10,393 nucleotides of DNA from RYN-431 sp036388295 (lineage in GTDB: Bacteria > Planctomycetota > Phycisphaerae > Tepidisphaerales > Tepidisphaeraceae). Under the pieces are notes generated by a model, which was given only the letters and a program-made list of their open reading frames with translations, had not been told where the DNA came from and did not search any database. Location: NCBI GenBank assembly GCA_036388295.1, contig DASVSC010000255.1, positions 1-10,393 on the forward strand, in the 5' to 3' direction. Below, one piece after another: positions 1 to 6,378 of the stretch. How positions within the stretch are numbered: position 1 is the first letter of the stretch; every line of letters begins with the position of its first letter. The position numbers and the translations under genes are program-made.

Positions 1-42
1 ATCAGGGTGCGTTGCCGTCCCTTTGCCTGCCTTCAATGCACG

Positions 43-256
43 GTATTCAACCCGCACTTCCGCGGGGAGTGACGGCATGGCCTAGTCGCGATGGTTAAGC
101 GCGGGCGTTTCAATCCACGCTCCCGTGAGGGAGCGACCGCCAGCGGGTGAGGCTTCGCACCTCGCTCGGCTTGTTTCAATCCACGCTCCCGTGAGGGAGC
201 GACCTCAGCCGACGATTCCGCCGGTCGTGACGCAACCAGTTTCAATCCACGCTCCC
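43..256 (-). CRISPR. Short type I-C-like CRISPR array, truncated at its leader end
   Basis: Two identical 31-nt repeats lie at 107-137 and 173-203. A degenerate copy is at 43-73, and an 18-nt half repeat identical to the repeat start (plus-strand view) is at 239-256. Spacers are 74-106 (33 nt), 138-172 (35 nt) and 204-238 (35 nt). On the minus strand the repeat begins GTCGCTCCC and ends GTGGATTGAAAC, with a perfect 7-bp stem (CGCTCCC/GGGAGCG) around a 4-nt loop. This is the typical I-C repeat design, so crRNA sense is inferred to be minus. The decayed repeat at 43-73 is then the leader-distal end, as expected. A further 13-nt fragment at 30-42 matches the repeat start at 10 of 13 positions. 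No leader is present: where leader-proximal repeats should continue, the half repeat runs straight into cas3 coding sequence. Bases 1-42 show no gene. Confidence 0.93.
239..256 (-). repeat. Half CRISPR repeat fused to cas3
   Basis: These 18 bases match the intact repeats exactly, then identity stops at 257. In minus-strand sense the piece keeps the 3' arm of the repeat hairpin plus the GTGGATTGAAAC end and lacks the 5' arm, so it cannot form the processing hairpin. The bases beyond 257 are in-frame cas3 sequence. The TGA inside the repeat (242-244) is the stop codon of the truncated cas3 frame. Confidence 0.9.
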
Positions 257-1141
257 CGGGATGCCGACGACGACGCGGTGGAGCATCGGATGGGTGGCGG
301 CGTGGTGCAGGGCGAAGGCGAGCGAAGCGAACGTTTTCCCGCCGCCGGTGGGAACGTTGAGCGAGAAAAAACCGGGCGGCCGTGCCGCGGCCGTCAGGCA
401 CTCCGCCAGCACCTGCCGCCGCACGGCATTCACTGGCGTGGTCGGCGCCTGCCTCTGCTTTTGTTTCAGAAACGTGTCGAGTTGGTTCTTCAAGGCACCC
501 AGCGTCGGTGTCGGTCGGCCGCGCTCGGCGGCTTGGGACGGGTCGCAGAAACGCTCGGTGGCCAGACGGTCAGCGTCGATTAAGCAGGAAAACAGCATGC
601 GGCCGAAGAAAGCGAGCGAAAAACCGAACGTGACAGGTTCCGATCCGGCGGGCCTCCATGGCAACGTGAGTTTCGGGGCGGCCGACACTTCCGCCGACAA
701 CGCGACGGGCTTGATCGGCCACAGCGACGGGTCCATTCGGAAGCCGAGCGTGCCCCGCGTGGTCGGCTGCAGCGTGTCGGGCAGCCCGCCGTGATGACCG
801 GCGATGCAGGCGGCCAACAACTGGCCGGTGATGCCGGGCAGGCGCTCGCGCGCGTGCCGCGCGCCGTACGTCGAATGGTCCACCCGGCCCGGCGAAGCGC
901 TCTCCTCGCCGGCGTCGGCGTCGTGGGACGTTTGAAGGTAAGTCTGGAACGCGTCCGAGTATTTGCCGAGATCGTGCCACGCGCCCAGCGTGTGTCCCCA
1001 TTCCCGTGCACCGAAGGCGTCCGCAAACGTGGCCGCCTGTCCGGCCACTTCCTGCAGGTGCGTTGTGAGCGGCTCCCAGTGCGATCGGTCGTGGCCGGGC
1101 TTGGTGTGGGCATACACGTCGACGGGGGTCTGCATGTTCAC
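242..1141 (-). CDS. cas3: Truncated Cas3: HD nuclease domain plus start of helicase, ending in a CRISPR repeat
   Basis: Cas3 of type I systems nicks and degrades target DNA through an N-terminal HD nuclease and a superfamily 2 helicase. The HD motifs are visible: His28, HD at 56-57 in HDLGK, DHS at 88-90 and GHHGG at 115-119, followed by the typical LIDADR segment near 187-192. A helicase Walker A (PTGGGKT, 264-270) follows. The frame then reads VVVGIP (290-295), which in I-C Cas3 proteins normally continues with a YTSIIEQ-like stretch. Here it becomes GSVD and stops at a TGA inside a CRISPR repeat. The product is 299 aa, whereas full-length I-C Cas3 is usually well over 700 aa; the DExH box and the second RecA domain are gone. 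The start may be GTG at 1139-1141 or ATG at 1133-1135, and neither has a clear ribosome binding site. Whether the fragment makes an active HD protein is unknown. No other cas gene is in the window. Confidence 0.9.
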   Translation of the reverse strand: MNMQTPVDVYAHTKPGHDRSHWEPLTTHLQEVAGQAATFADAFGAREWGHTLGAWHDLGKYSDAFQTYLQTSHDADAGEESASPGRVDHSTYGARHARERLPGITGQLLAACIAGHHGGLPDTLQPTTRGTLGFRMDPSLWPIKPVALSAEVSAAPKLTLPWRPAGSEPVTFGFSLAFFGRMLFSCLIDADRLATERFCDPSQAAERGRPTPTLGALKNQLDTFLKQKQRQAPTTPVNAVRRQVLAECLTAAARPPGFFSLNVPTGGGKTFASLAFALHHAATHPMLHRVVVGIPGSVD

Positions 1142-1219
1142 GAGTGTCGTTCGCGAAAAGGCGTCGCGTCAATCTACCGGGCGCGTGCGAACAGGTGGCC
1201 GGTCTAGGCGTTCAGATCC

Positions 1220-3223
1220 CTACCGCGCCGGCCCGGTCGGCGGCAGCAGCACGGGCTGGCCGTTGGGGTCGTCGAACGGGGCGGCGGGTGGCGGCAGTTG
1301 GGCGTACGTACGGCTCAGACGCGTCAGCTCCGACGGGGACACCAGCACCCACCAGCCACCGGTGCGGAGCGTGTCGATCCGTTCTCCCAGCCAGCCGTCG
1401 GCCAGGGTGGTTCCGTCGGGCACATTCACGTCGAACACGCCGCGGTAACGCAGTCGGCCGGGCGGGAAGGCGTAAAAGAAGGCCTGGGCGTCGCCGACAA
1501 GGGCCAGCCGGCCGCCCGATTCACGCACAGCCTTCAGTTCCGGCATCTCCAGCGCACTCGGATCAGGCAGGCGGAATAGACCGGCCCGGCCGTCGGTTAA
1601 ACGTGGCGAGAGCGTCACGAGTGTCCATCCCAATCCGACGGCGATGACCGCCGTCATCACAGCCCCCATCGCCCAGGTCGTCACCCGGGAGCGTCCTGCA
1701 CTCGACGCGATCAGCACCGCGGCCAGCGGAATCGCGGGTGCCAGAAATCGTGGCATGTTGTGCGTCGCCAGCAGCCAGACGAGCGTGGTCGCGATCAGCA
1801 TCGCCGCGCCAAACCGGCCGGCAGGCGTGCGTGTGGACAAAGCTATGGCCAGCAGCGTCAACGGCACCAGCGCGTACGCGAACTGCGGATCGACGATGAC
1901 GCGGTCCCAGCCGGCCTGCAGGCGTGCCGGCAACCGGCGCTCGGCGATCGGCGGCGCATGGGCGACGTGATAGCGCTCGGCCTGTTGCTCTGAAAAGTGT
2001 CCGCGGCCGAACATTGACGTCGCGAGCGGGAACACCGGGTTGTCGCTCCACGCGACGTTGCGGACCAGCCACGGCGACAAGGCCGCCACACAGGCGACGA
2101 CGCCCAGCAGCCACGGCCGGACCGCGCGCGCACGCAGCGTCGGCCACGCCAGCAGTGGCCAGAGCACGAACAGCGGCGCAGCCGTCATCGCGACGGCCGT
2201 GTACTTGATCCCGCCCGCCAGGCCCGCACACAGGCCGGCCAAGATCATCCGTCGACCGGCCGGCGGCGGCATTTGTATGGCCCGCATGGCCCACACGACG
2301 CCGAGTGTGGCGTACAGCATCACGGCGCTTTCGACGTACGCCACGCTGCCGAGCATGATCGACCACGGCACGCACGCCGTCAGCAGGCCGGCGAGCCACG
2401 CGACGCGTCCGCCGCCCATCACTCGGGCCGCGCCGACGACAGCCAGCGCCGTCAGCATCGTAAAGGCGACGCAGATCAGTTGCGCCGCGTACATGCCCGC
2501 CCACGGCCCGCCGAGCAGATGCATCGCCAGCAGATTGTGAATCTCCTCACCGGCCGGGAAGTACGAAAAGGAATTGTGCGGCAAGGGCACGATCCGCCCG
2601 AGTTCGTACCACTCACGCGGGATCTGCAGGTGATAGCTCACCACGTCGTACGGGTGCGGGTCCAGCGGCTTCCATAAGATGCCCGGCGGCAACGAGGCGG
2701 CCAGCACCATCACGCCCAGCGGGACGCCGAGCAGGCAGGCGATGCCGGCGTCCGGCGAACGACCGCGTAGCCAAGGATCAACCGCCCGCGTCCGGTGCCA
2801 AGGCAACAACGCTAGTCCGACGACAATCGTCGCCCACGCCGTCCACGGGTTCAGCAGGCCGAGCAAACCGAGGGCGAGCGTTGCGAAGCCAATCAGGCCG
2901 ATGCCGATGGCGCACGCGGTCACGTGGCGGAGCATTGCTTCGGCCGCGTCGCCGCCTGACGGGCCCGCCACCAGCCGCCGGACGGCGACGCGGCCGAAGC
3001 CGTAAGCGGCCGCCAGCCACAGCGCGACGACCGACGCGTCGATGGACGTTTCGATCAGCCAGCCGATCAGAAGGACCGGCCCGTTCTCGGCCGTCAGCGA
3101 CGTAATCGCGCCGGGCGTAATGACCCCGAATCCCCAGAGCAGGATCAGCCCGGCCACGCACGCGCCTGCCGCCAGTGCTACGCCACGCGGCAGGCCTGTT
3201 GCCGGCGCGGCGTCAGGCGTCAC
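1220..3223 (-). CDS. GT-C-fold integral membrane glycosyltransferase (GT39/ArnT/Rgt-like)
   Basis: This 667-aa protein is mostly hydrophobic, with about a dozen predicted membrane helices and a soluble C-terminal part. It resembles polyprenol-phosphate-sugar-dependent glycosyltransferases of the GT-C fold, which move sugars onto lipids, glycans or proteins on the outer face of the cytoplasmic membrane. Supporting motifs are PYDVVSYHL near 191-198 (Asp193 in the position of the family's catalytic acid), the following SFSYFPAGEE segment, GGIKYTA near 337-342, and NPVFPL near 395-400. The donor and acceptor cannot be told from the sequence. I chose GTG at 3221-3223 because GAGGA (3229-3233) sits 5 nt upstream; it overlaps the hemA end by 11 nt, which suggests translational coupling. 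A TTG 45 nt further upstream keeps the frame open but lacks support. The truncated cas3 begins 78 nt downstream on the same strand. Confidence 0.82.
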   Translation of the reverse strand: MTPDAAPATGLPRGVALAAGACVAGLILLWGFGVITPGAITSLTAENGPVLLIGWLIETSIDASVVALWLAAAYGFGRVAVRRLVAGPSGGDAAEAMLRHVTACAIGIGLIGFATLALGLLGLLNPWTAWATIVVGLALLPWHRTRAVDPWLRGRSPDAGIACLLGVPLGVMVLAASLPPGILWKPLDPHPYDVVSYHLQIPREWYELGRIVPLPHNSFSYFPAGEEIHNLLAMHLLGGPWAGMYAAQLICVAFTMLTALAVVGAARVMGGGRVAWLAGLLTACVPWSIMLGSVAYVESAVMLYATLGVVWAMRAIQMPPPAGRRMILAGLCAGLAGGIKYTAVAMTAAPLFVLWPLLAWPTLRARAVRPWLLGVVACVAALSPWLVRNVAWSDNPVFPLATSMFGRGHFSEQQAERYHVAHAPPIAERRLPARLQAGWDRVIVDPQFAYALVPLTLLAIALSTRTPAGRFGAAMLIATTLVWLLATHNMPRFLAPAIPLAAVLIASSAGRSRVTTWAMGAVMTAVIAVGLGWTLVTLSPRLTDGRAGLFRLPDPSALEMPELKAVRESGGRLALVGDAQAFFYAFPPGRLRYRGVFDVNVPDGTTLADGWLGERIDTLRTGGWWVLVSPSELTRLSRTYAQLPPPAAPFDDPNGQPVLLPPTGPAR

Positions 3224-4538
3224 CGTTGTCCTCACGCGCGGAGGAATCGTGCAGTTTTGCCGGGCCAAGCCCGAACAGTTTTTCGATCGCGTGCACGTAC
3301 GCCGGCCCTTCGCCGCGTGGCTCGTGCGCTTGCTTGAGCTGGTTCACCGGGCCGTGCAGGAGTTTCTGCACGACGCGGTGCACGAGTTGTTCCACCTGTT
3401 CCCGGCCGGTGTCGTCCAGATCCAACTTGCCGAGCGTGCGATCCAATTCCGCGCGGGCGATGTCGTTGCTGCGACGGTAAAGCGTGTCGATGAGTGGTCC
3501 GATTTCACGCTGGCGGTGCCAGACGGCATAAGCGTCGACATGACGACGCACCACGGCTCGCGCCGCCTCCACCGCCCCGCCGCGGCCGGCGAGGGTCTGG
3601 CTGACGACTTGTTGCAAATCGTCGAGGTTGTACAGGTACACGTCGCTCAGATCGCCGACGCGCGGGTCGATGTCGCGCGGGACGGCGATGTCGAGGAAAA
3701 ACGCCGGGCGGTAGCGCCGCTTTTTCAGGAGCGTCGCGAAGCGGTCGCGCGTGACGACGGGGTGCGTCGCGCCGGTGCTGCCGATGACGATGTCGGCACT
3801 GATCAGATGACGGTCCAGGTCGTCCATCGTGACGCCGCGAATGTTGATGTTGTTGCCGCCGAACTTAGTGGCGAATGCGTCCGCCCGCGTCTGCTCCCGG
3901 CTGGCCACCAGCACGCGGCCGGCCTTGAGGGCGGTAAAGCCCTGCAGCACCAGGCGCGTCATTTTGCCGGTGCCGAGGCAGAGGACGGTTTTGTCGTCGA
4001 AAGTGTCGAAAATGCGTTTGGCGTAATCGACGGCAACGCTGGCGACACTCACGCGTCCTTCGCCGAGGCCGGTGTCGGTCAGCACTTCCTTGCCGACCGT
4101 CGCCGCGCGTTGGAACAGCGGGTTCAGCACCGGCCCGGTCGCCCCGGCCTGGCGGCTGGCTTCGTACGCCTGGCGGACCTGGCCGAGGATTTGCGACTCG
4201 CCCAGCACCATTGAATCCAAGCCCGACGCGACGCTGAACAGGTGTTCGACCGCCGCCCGCCCGCGCGCTTCGTACAAATGCGACGCGAACGCCCCGGCCG
4301 GCACACTGAAGAAGTCGGCCAAGAAAGTGATGACGTTATCGCGCGACGTGGTGTCGTCGGCCGCCAGGTACAGTTCGACGCGATTGCAGGTCGACAGCAG
4401 CACGACTTCGCCGCCGTGCGAGCGAGCCTGCCACGCGGTAATGGCTTCGAACGCCCGCTGCGGCGCTAACGCCAACCGCTCGCGCACGTCCAGCGGCGCG
4501 GTGGTGTGGTTGAGGCCGATCAGGAGAAGGTCGTTCAT
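3213..4538 (-). CDS. hemA: Glutamyl-tRNA reductase
   Basis: GluTR reduces glutamyl-tRNA(Glu) with NADPH to glutamate-1-semialdehyde, the first committed step of C5-pathway tetrapyrrole (haem) synthesis in the cytoplasm. The 441-aa protein has the family order. The N-terminal catalytic domain carries GLNHTTAPLDVRERL (8-22) and STCNRVELY (49-57), with Cys51 as the expected catalytic cysteine. GLDSMVLGESQILGQV (106-121) follows. The NADPH-binding domain has LGTGKM (188-193; GAGKM in many relatives) and GSTGATHP (253-260), then FLDIAVPRDIDP (281-292). The C-terminal dimerisation helix region completes the protein. The start at 4536-4538 gives the conserved MNDLLLIGLNH beginning; a longer frame to 4643 would add 35 unsupported residues across an intergenic inverted repeat. 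The C-terminus overlaps the downstream glycosyltransferase start. Its upstream neighbour is the HemX/CcsA-like gene, a common pairing. Confidence 0.96.
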   Translation of the reverse strand: MNDLLLIGLNHTTAPLDVRERLALAPQRAFEAITAWQARSHGGEVVLLSTCNRVELYLAADDTTSRDNVITFLADFFSVPAGAFASHLYEARGRAAVEHLFSVASGLDSMVLGESQILGQVRQAYEASRQAGATGPVLNPLFQRAATVGKEVLTDTGLGEGRVSVASVAVDYAKRIFDTFDDKTVLCLGTGKMTRLVLQGFTALKAGRVLVASREQTRADAFATKFGGNNINIRGVTMDDLDRHLISADIVIGSTGATHPVVTRDRFATLLKKRRYRPAFFLDIAVPRDIDPRVGDLSDVYLYNLDDLQQVVSQTLAGRGGAVEAARAVVRRHVDAYAVWHRQREIGPLIDTLYRRSNDIARAELDRTLGKLDLDDTGREQVEQLVHRVVQKLLHGPVNQLKQAHEPRGEGPAYVHAIEKLFGLGPAKLHDSSAREDNGDA

Positions 4539-4556
4539 TCGCTGCGCGAGTTGAAC

Positions 4557-4660
4557 AGTTGATGGGTTGATGGGTTGATCCGTGGCCGGCCGAAGGGCGA
4601 AGGCGCTTTCAGGCGTCAGCCCGCCACGGATCAACTCATCCACTCGTCAACCCATCAACT
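4557..4660. repeat. Large imperfect inverted repeat made of 8-mers, between hemX and hemA
   Basis: The arm at 4557-4586 (a run of gttgatgg-like 8-mers ending in ccgtggc) is the reverse complement of the arm at 4623-4660, apart from an 8-nt insertion and two mismatches. The arms flank a 36-nt centre. Within each arm the bases fall into degenerate tandem 8-mers (gttgatgg, gttgatgg, gttgatcc on one side; atcaactc, atccactc, gtcaaccc, atcaactc on the other). It fills almost all of the 127-nt gap between the hemX stop and the hemA start, so a transcript across the gap could fold into a long hairpin. Whether it acts as attenuator, processing site or simply a dispersed repeat is not shown. Confidence 0.8.
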
Positions 4661-4665
4661 CCTCC

Positions 4666-5466
4666 TCACTTCATCTGCTGGACCGCCGCCAGCGTGCCGA
4701 GCAGGAGGACGAAGCCGGCGATGCTCAGGATCGCCGTCTTGCGGCCGCGCAGGGCGGGGGTAATGGGACTGTTCAGCACAATCGCGTACACGGCGTACGC
4801 GCCGAAACTCAAAAGCACCTTCGGCTGCCAGAACCAGTGGTCGCCCATCTTCGTCGAATGGCCGAGGGCGCGGACAAGACCGGTGACCAAGCCGACGGTG
4901 AGCAAGGCGAAGCCGATTTGTACGGCCGTGTAATTCAGGCGTTCGAGCCGTTCCAGACTGCCGTAGCCGGCATCCGGCGGGCCGTGGGGCTTTTGGCGCA
5001 GCTTGCGGCGCAGGACCAGGTAAAACACGCCCGCGCAGGCGGCCAGTGCGAAGGCGACGGGGCTGGCGTACGTGCTGAGGCGGTGCGTCCAGGCCCAGAG
5101 CGAGTCGGTGTACTCGTGCGGCCGCGCCCGGCCGAAGACGGCGGCGCCGGTCAGCAGCAGCACCACGATCGGCCCGCTGACTAAATCAATCTTCGGCACC
5201 GTCCCGCGCCAGCGCAGATACAACGCCGCCCCGCCGACAAGAATGGCCAGCCAGAGCAGCGCGTCGAAGTTGTCCTGCAGCGGCAGCCAATCGCCCCGGC
5301 CGGCGGAATGAAGGGCCTGGGCAACCAGGGCGAGCACCAATCCGCCCGCCGGCAGCATCACCGCGCCCCGCCGCACGCCACTGGCCGACAGCGCCGCCCC
5401 GCCCATCACCAGCACCGCCGCGAGCGCGACGAGCAACAACTGAAGAATCGTCGGAAGGTCGGGCAT
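4666..5466 (-). CDS. HemX/CcsA-like cytochrome c assembly membrane protein
   Basis: This 266-aa protein has about eight membrane helices and resembles the CcsA/CcmC/ResC/HemX family, whose members handle haem for cytochrome c assembly or, as HemX, affect GluTR levels. Seen in the sequence: hydrophobic segments near 6-26, 36-52, 66-85, 95-111, 128-152, 178-200, 217-235 and 246-262. A conserved-looking WAWTHRLSTY with His128 precedes helix five. GDHWFWQPKVLL at 208-219 takes the place of the tryptophan-rich WWD motif of true CcsA, but it is degenerate (Gln replaces the expected Asp). That weakness and the partner hemA favour a HemX-like role; the haem-handling CcsA role remains possible. The start at 5464-5466 (MPDLPTILQ) places the first helix at the N-terminus; the frame upstream to 5628 is intergenic in character. 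No ribosome binding site precedes this ATG. Confidence 0.82.
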   Translation of the reverse strand: MPDLPTILQLLLVALAAVLVMGGAALSASGVRRGAVMLPAGGLVLALVAQALHSAGRGDWLPLQDNFDALLWLAILVGGAALYLRWRGTVPKIDLVSGPIVVLLLTGAAVFGRARPHEYTDSLWAWTHRLSTYASPVAFALAACAGVFYLVLRRKLRQKPHGPPDAGYGSLERLERLNYTAVQIGFALLTVGLVTGLVRALGHSTKMGDHWFWQPKVLLSFGAYAVYAIVLNSPITPALRGRKTAILSIAGFVLLLGTLAAVQQMK

Positions 5467-5479
5467 CGAAAGACGAGAT

Positions 5480-5485
5480 AGTATA
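5480..5485 (-). promoter_or_regulatory. Possible -10 box for a leaderless hemX-hemA transcript
   Basis: The minus strand reads TATACT here, five of six matches to the bacterial -10 consensus, in an otherwise GC-rich stretch. It ends 13 nt before the chosen hemX start, so transcription would begin about 6-8 nt before the ATG. There is no Shine-Dalgarno sequence in between, which fits a leaderless mRNA. No convincing -35 box is present at the usual distance. Confidence 0.4.
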
Positions 5486-5551
5486 GCAGAACCGGACGCC
5501 GGCCTCACGGACACCGGGGCAAAGACGTTGGGTCTTACGATTCGGTCCGAA

Positions 5552-5584
5552 CGGTAGCCGCGGGGCAAGCCCCGTCCGCTACCG
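5552..5584. repeat. 33-nt palindromic element in the divergent hemX/yceI intergenic region
   Basis: The left arm (cggtagccgcggggc) and right arm (gccccgtccgctaccg) are near-perfect reverse complements around a 2-nt AA centre, giving a roughly 15-bp stem with one bulged base. It lies upstream of both neighbouring genes, so it is not a terminator for either. It looks like a dispersed REP-type intergenic palindrome, but only one copy is in this window. Confidence 0.7.
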
Positions 5585-5640
5585 ATATCGATGCGTCGCG
5601 CCGTAACGCACGACGTAGACATCTTCACGAACTCAAAAAC

Positions 5641-5668
5641 GTGACATGCCTTTGATCGCGCTTATCAT
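5641..5668 (+). promoter_or_regulatory. Candidate sigma70-type promoter for the YceI gene
   Basis: GTGACA (5641-5646, five of six matches to TTGACA) and TATCAT (5663-5668, five of six matches to TATAAT) are separated by 16 nt. The predicted start near 5675 leaves a leader of about 30 nt that contains the AGGAG ribosome binding site at 5694-5698. Confidence 0.55.
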
Positions 5669-5704
5669 CAGCTGCCCCTCATCCTTTCCGATCAGGAGTC
5701 ATTC

Positions 5705-6265
5705 ATGCGTCCACTTACTGTACTGGCCCTGCTTGCGGTGATGACCGCCGCGCCCGCCTTCGCGCAGACGTTTGCCATCGACCCGGTGCACACGTCGTTG
5801 CTGTTCAAAGTGAAGCACTTTGACACGTCGAACTTCTACGGCCGGTTCCGCCGCGTGGGCGGCAACGTCACCGTGACCGACGGCCGGCCGAGCGCGCTGG
5901 AGGTGACCGCCGAGGCCGACAGCGTCGACACCAACAACCGCGACCGCGACGCCCACCTGGCCGGCCCCGACTTCTTCGACGCCAAGCAGTTCCCGGCCAT
6001 CACGTTCAAGGCCAAGACCTTCACCCCCGCTGGCGAAGCCGCGTTCAAGGTCGACGGCGACCTCACCCTGCATGGCGTGACCAAGCCCGTGACTGTCACC
6101 CTCACCCGCACCGGCCAGGGCAAGAACGTGAAAGGGACCGACATCGTGGGGTACGAAACTACCCTCACCATTCGCCGAACCGACTTCGGCGTCAGCGGTT
6201 ACGTCAGCCAGGGGATCGGCGATGACGTGACGCTGATCGTCAGCATCGAGGGCGTCCGCCAGTGA
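5705..6265 (+). CDS. YceI-family secreted lipocalin-like protein
   Basis: This 186-aa protein starts with a classic signal peptide (charged MRP, hydrophobic core, APAFA then Gln22), so it is probably periplasmic or exported. The rest matches the YceI domain, a beta-barrel known in family members to bind polyisoprenoid-type lipids: IDPVHTSLLFKVKHF (25-39), the loop ending in GRF (47-49), DTNNRDRDAHLAGPDFFDA (76-94), FPAITF (97-102), GDLTLHGVTKPVTV (119-132) and RRTDFGV (158-164). The start is fixed by AGGAG at 5694-5698, 6 nt before the ATG. The ligand is unknown. It reads away from hemX and is followed after 113 nt by the permease gene; there is no sign that the two act together. Confidence 0.93.
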   Translation: MRPLTVLALLAVMTAAPAFAQTFAIDPVHTSLLFKVKHFDTSNFYGRFRRVGGNVTVTDGRPSALEVTAEADSVDTNNRDRDAHLAGPDFFDAKQFPAITFKAKTFTPAGEAAFKVDGDLTLHGVTKPVTVTLTRTGQGKNVKGTDIVGYETTLTIRRTDFGVSGYVSQGIGDDVTLIVSIEGVRQ

Positions 6266-6301
6266 TAATCGCGGCGGCCCGACGCATGGTGTCCGAATTG
6301 C

Positions 6302-6323
6302 ATGAGCGGCCGACTCATTGACA
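6302..6323 (+). promoter_or_regulatory. Near-palindrome overlapping a consensus -35 box upstream of the permease
   Basis: Bases 6302-6318 read ATGAG, a 7-nt GC-rich centre, then CTCAT, an imperfect dyad. Its last base is the first base of a perfect TTGACA (6318-6323). The -10 side is weak: only TTTATG-like sequence near 6344-6349, with a long spacer. The layout could be an operator over a promoter for the permease gene at 6379, but the missing -10 keeps this tentative. Confidence 0.3.
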
Positions 6324-6378
6324 CGCGGCCCGCTTCGGCGACCTTTATGCACCAACCGAGCCCGCGCCCGGCCCCATC

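Noticed and set aside
239..270. Assembly collapse of CRISPR repeats as the cause of the cas3-array join
   Set aside because: Collapse needs shared sequence, and cas3 shares nothing long with the repeat at the break. A chimeric contig is still possible and is listed as the test that would refute the finding.
125..583. Open frames on both strands running through the CRISPR repeats and the 3' part of cas3
   Set aside because: They read through repeats and spacers and have no family-like content; they are shadows of the array and of cas3.
1..1220. Other type I-C genes (cas5, cas8c, cas7, cas4, cas1, cas2) or a leader
   Set aside because: No frame in the region shows their motifs, and there is no room between the array and cas3.
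3042..4214. Long plus-strand frame opposite hemA
   Set aside because: It lies on the complement of a clear GluTR gene; such frames are common in high-GC DNA.
4539..4643. N-terminal extension of hemA
   Set aside because: It would translate the inverted repeat; the conserved GluTR N-terminus begins at 4538.
5467..5628. N-terminal extension of the HemX-like protein
   Set aside because: It would translate the palindrome region and adds 54 residues with no membrane or domain character before the first helix.
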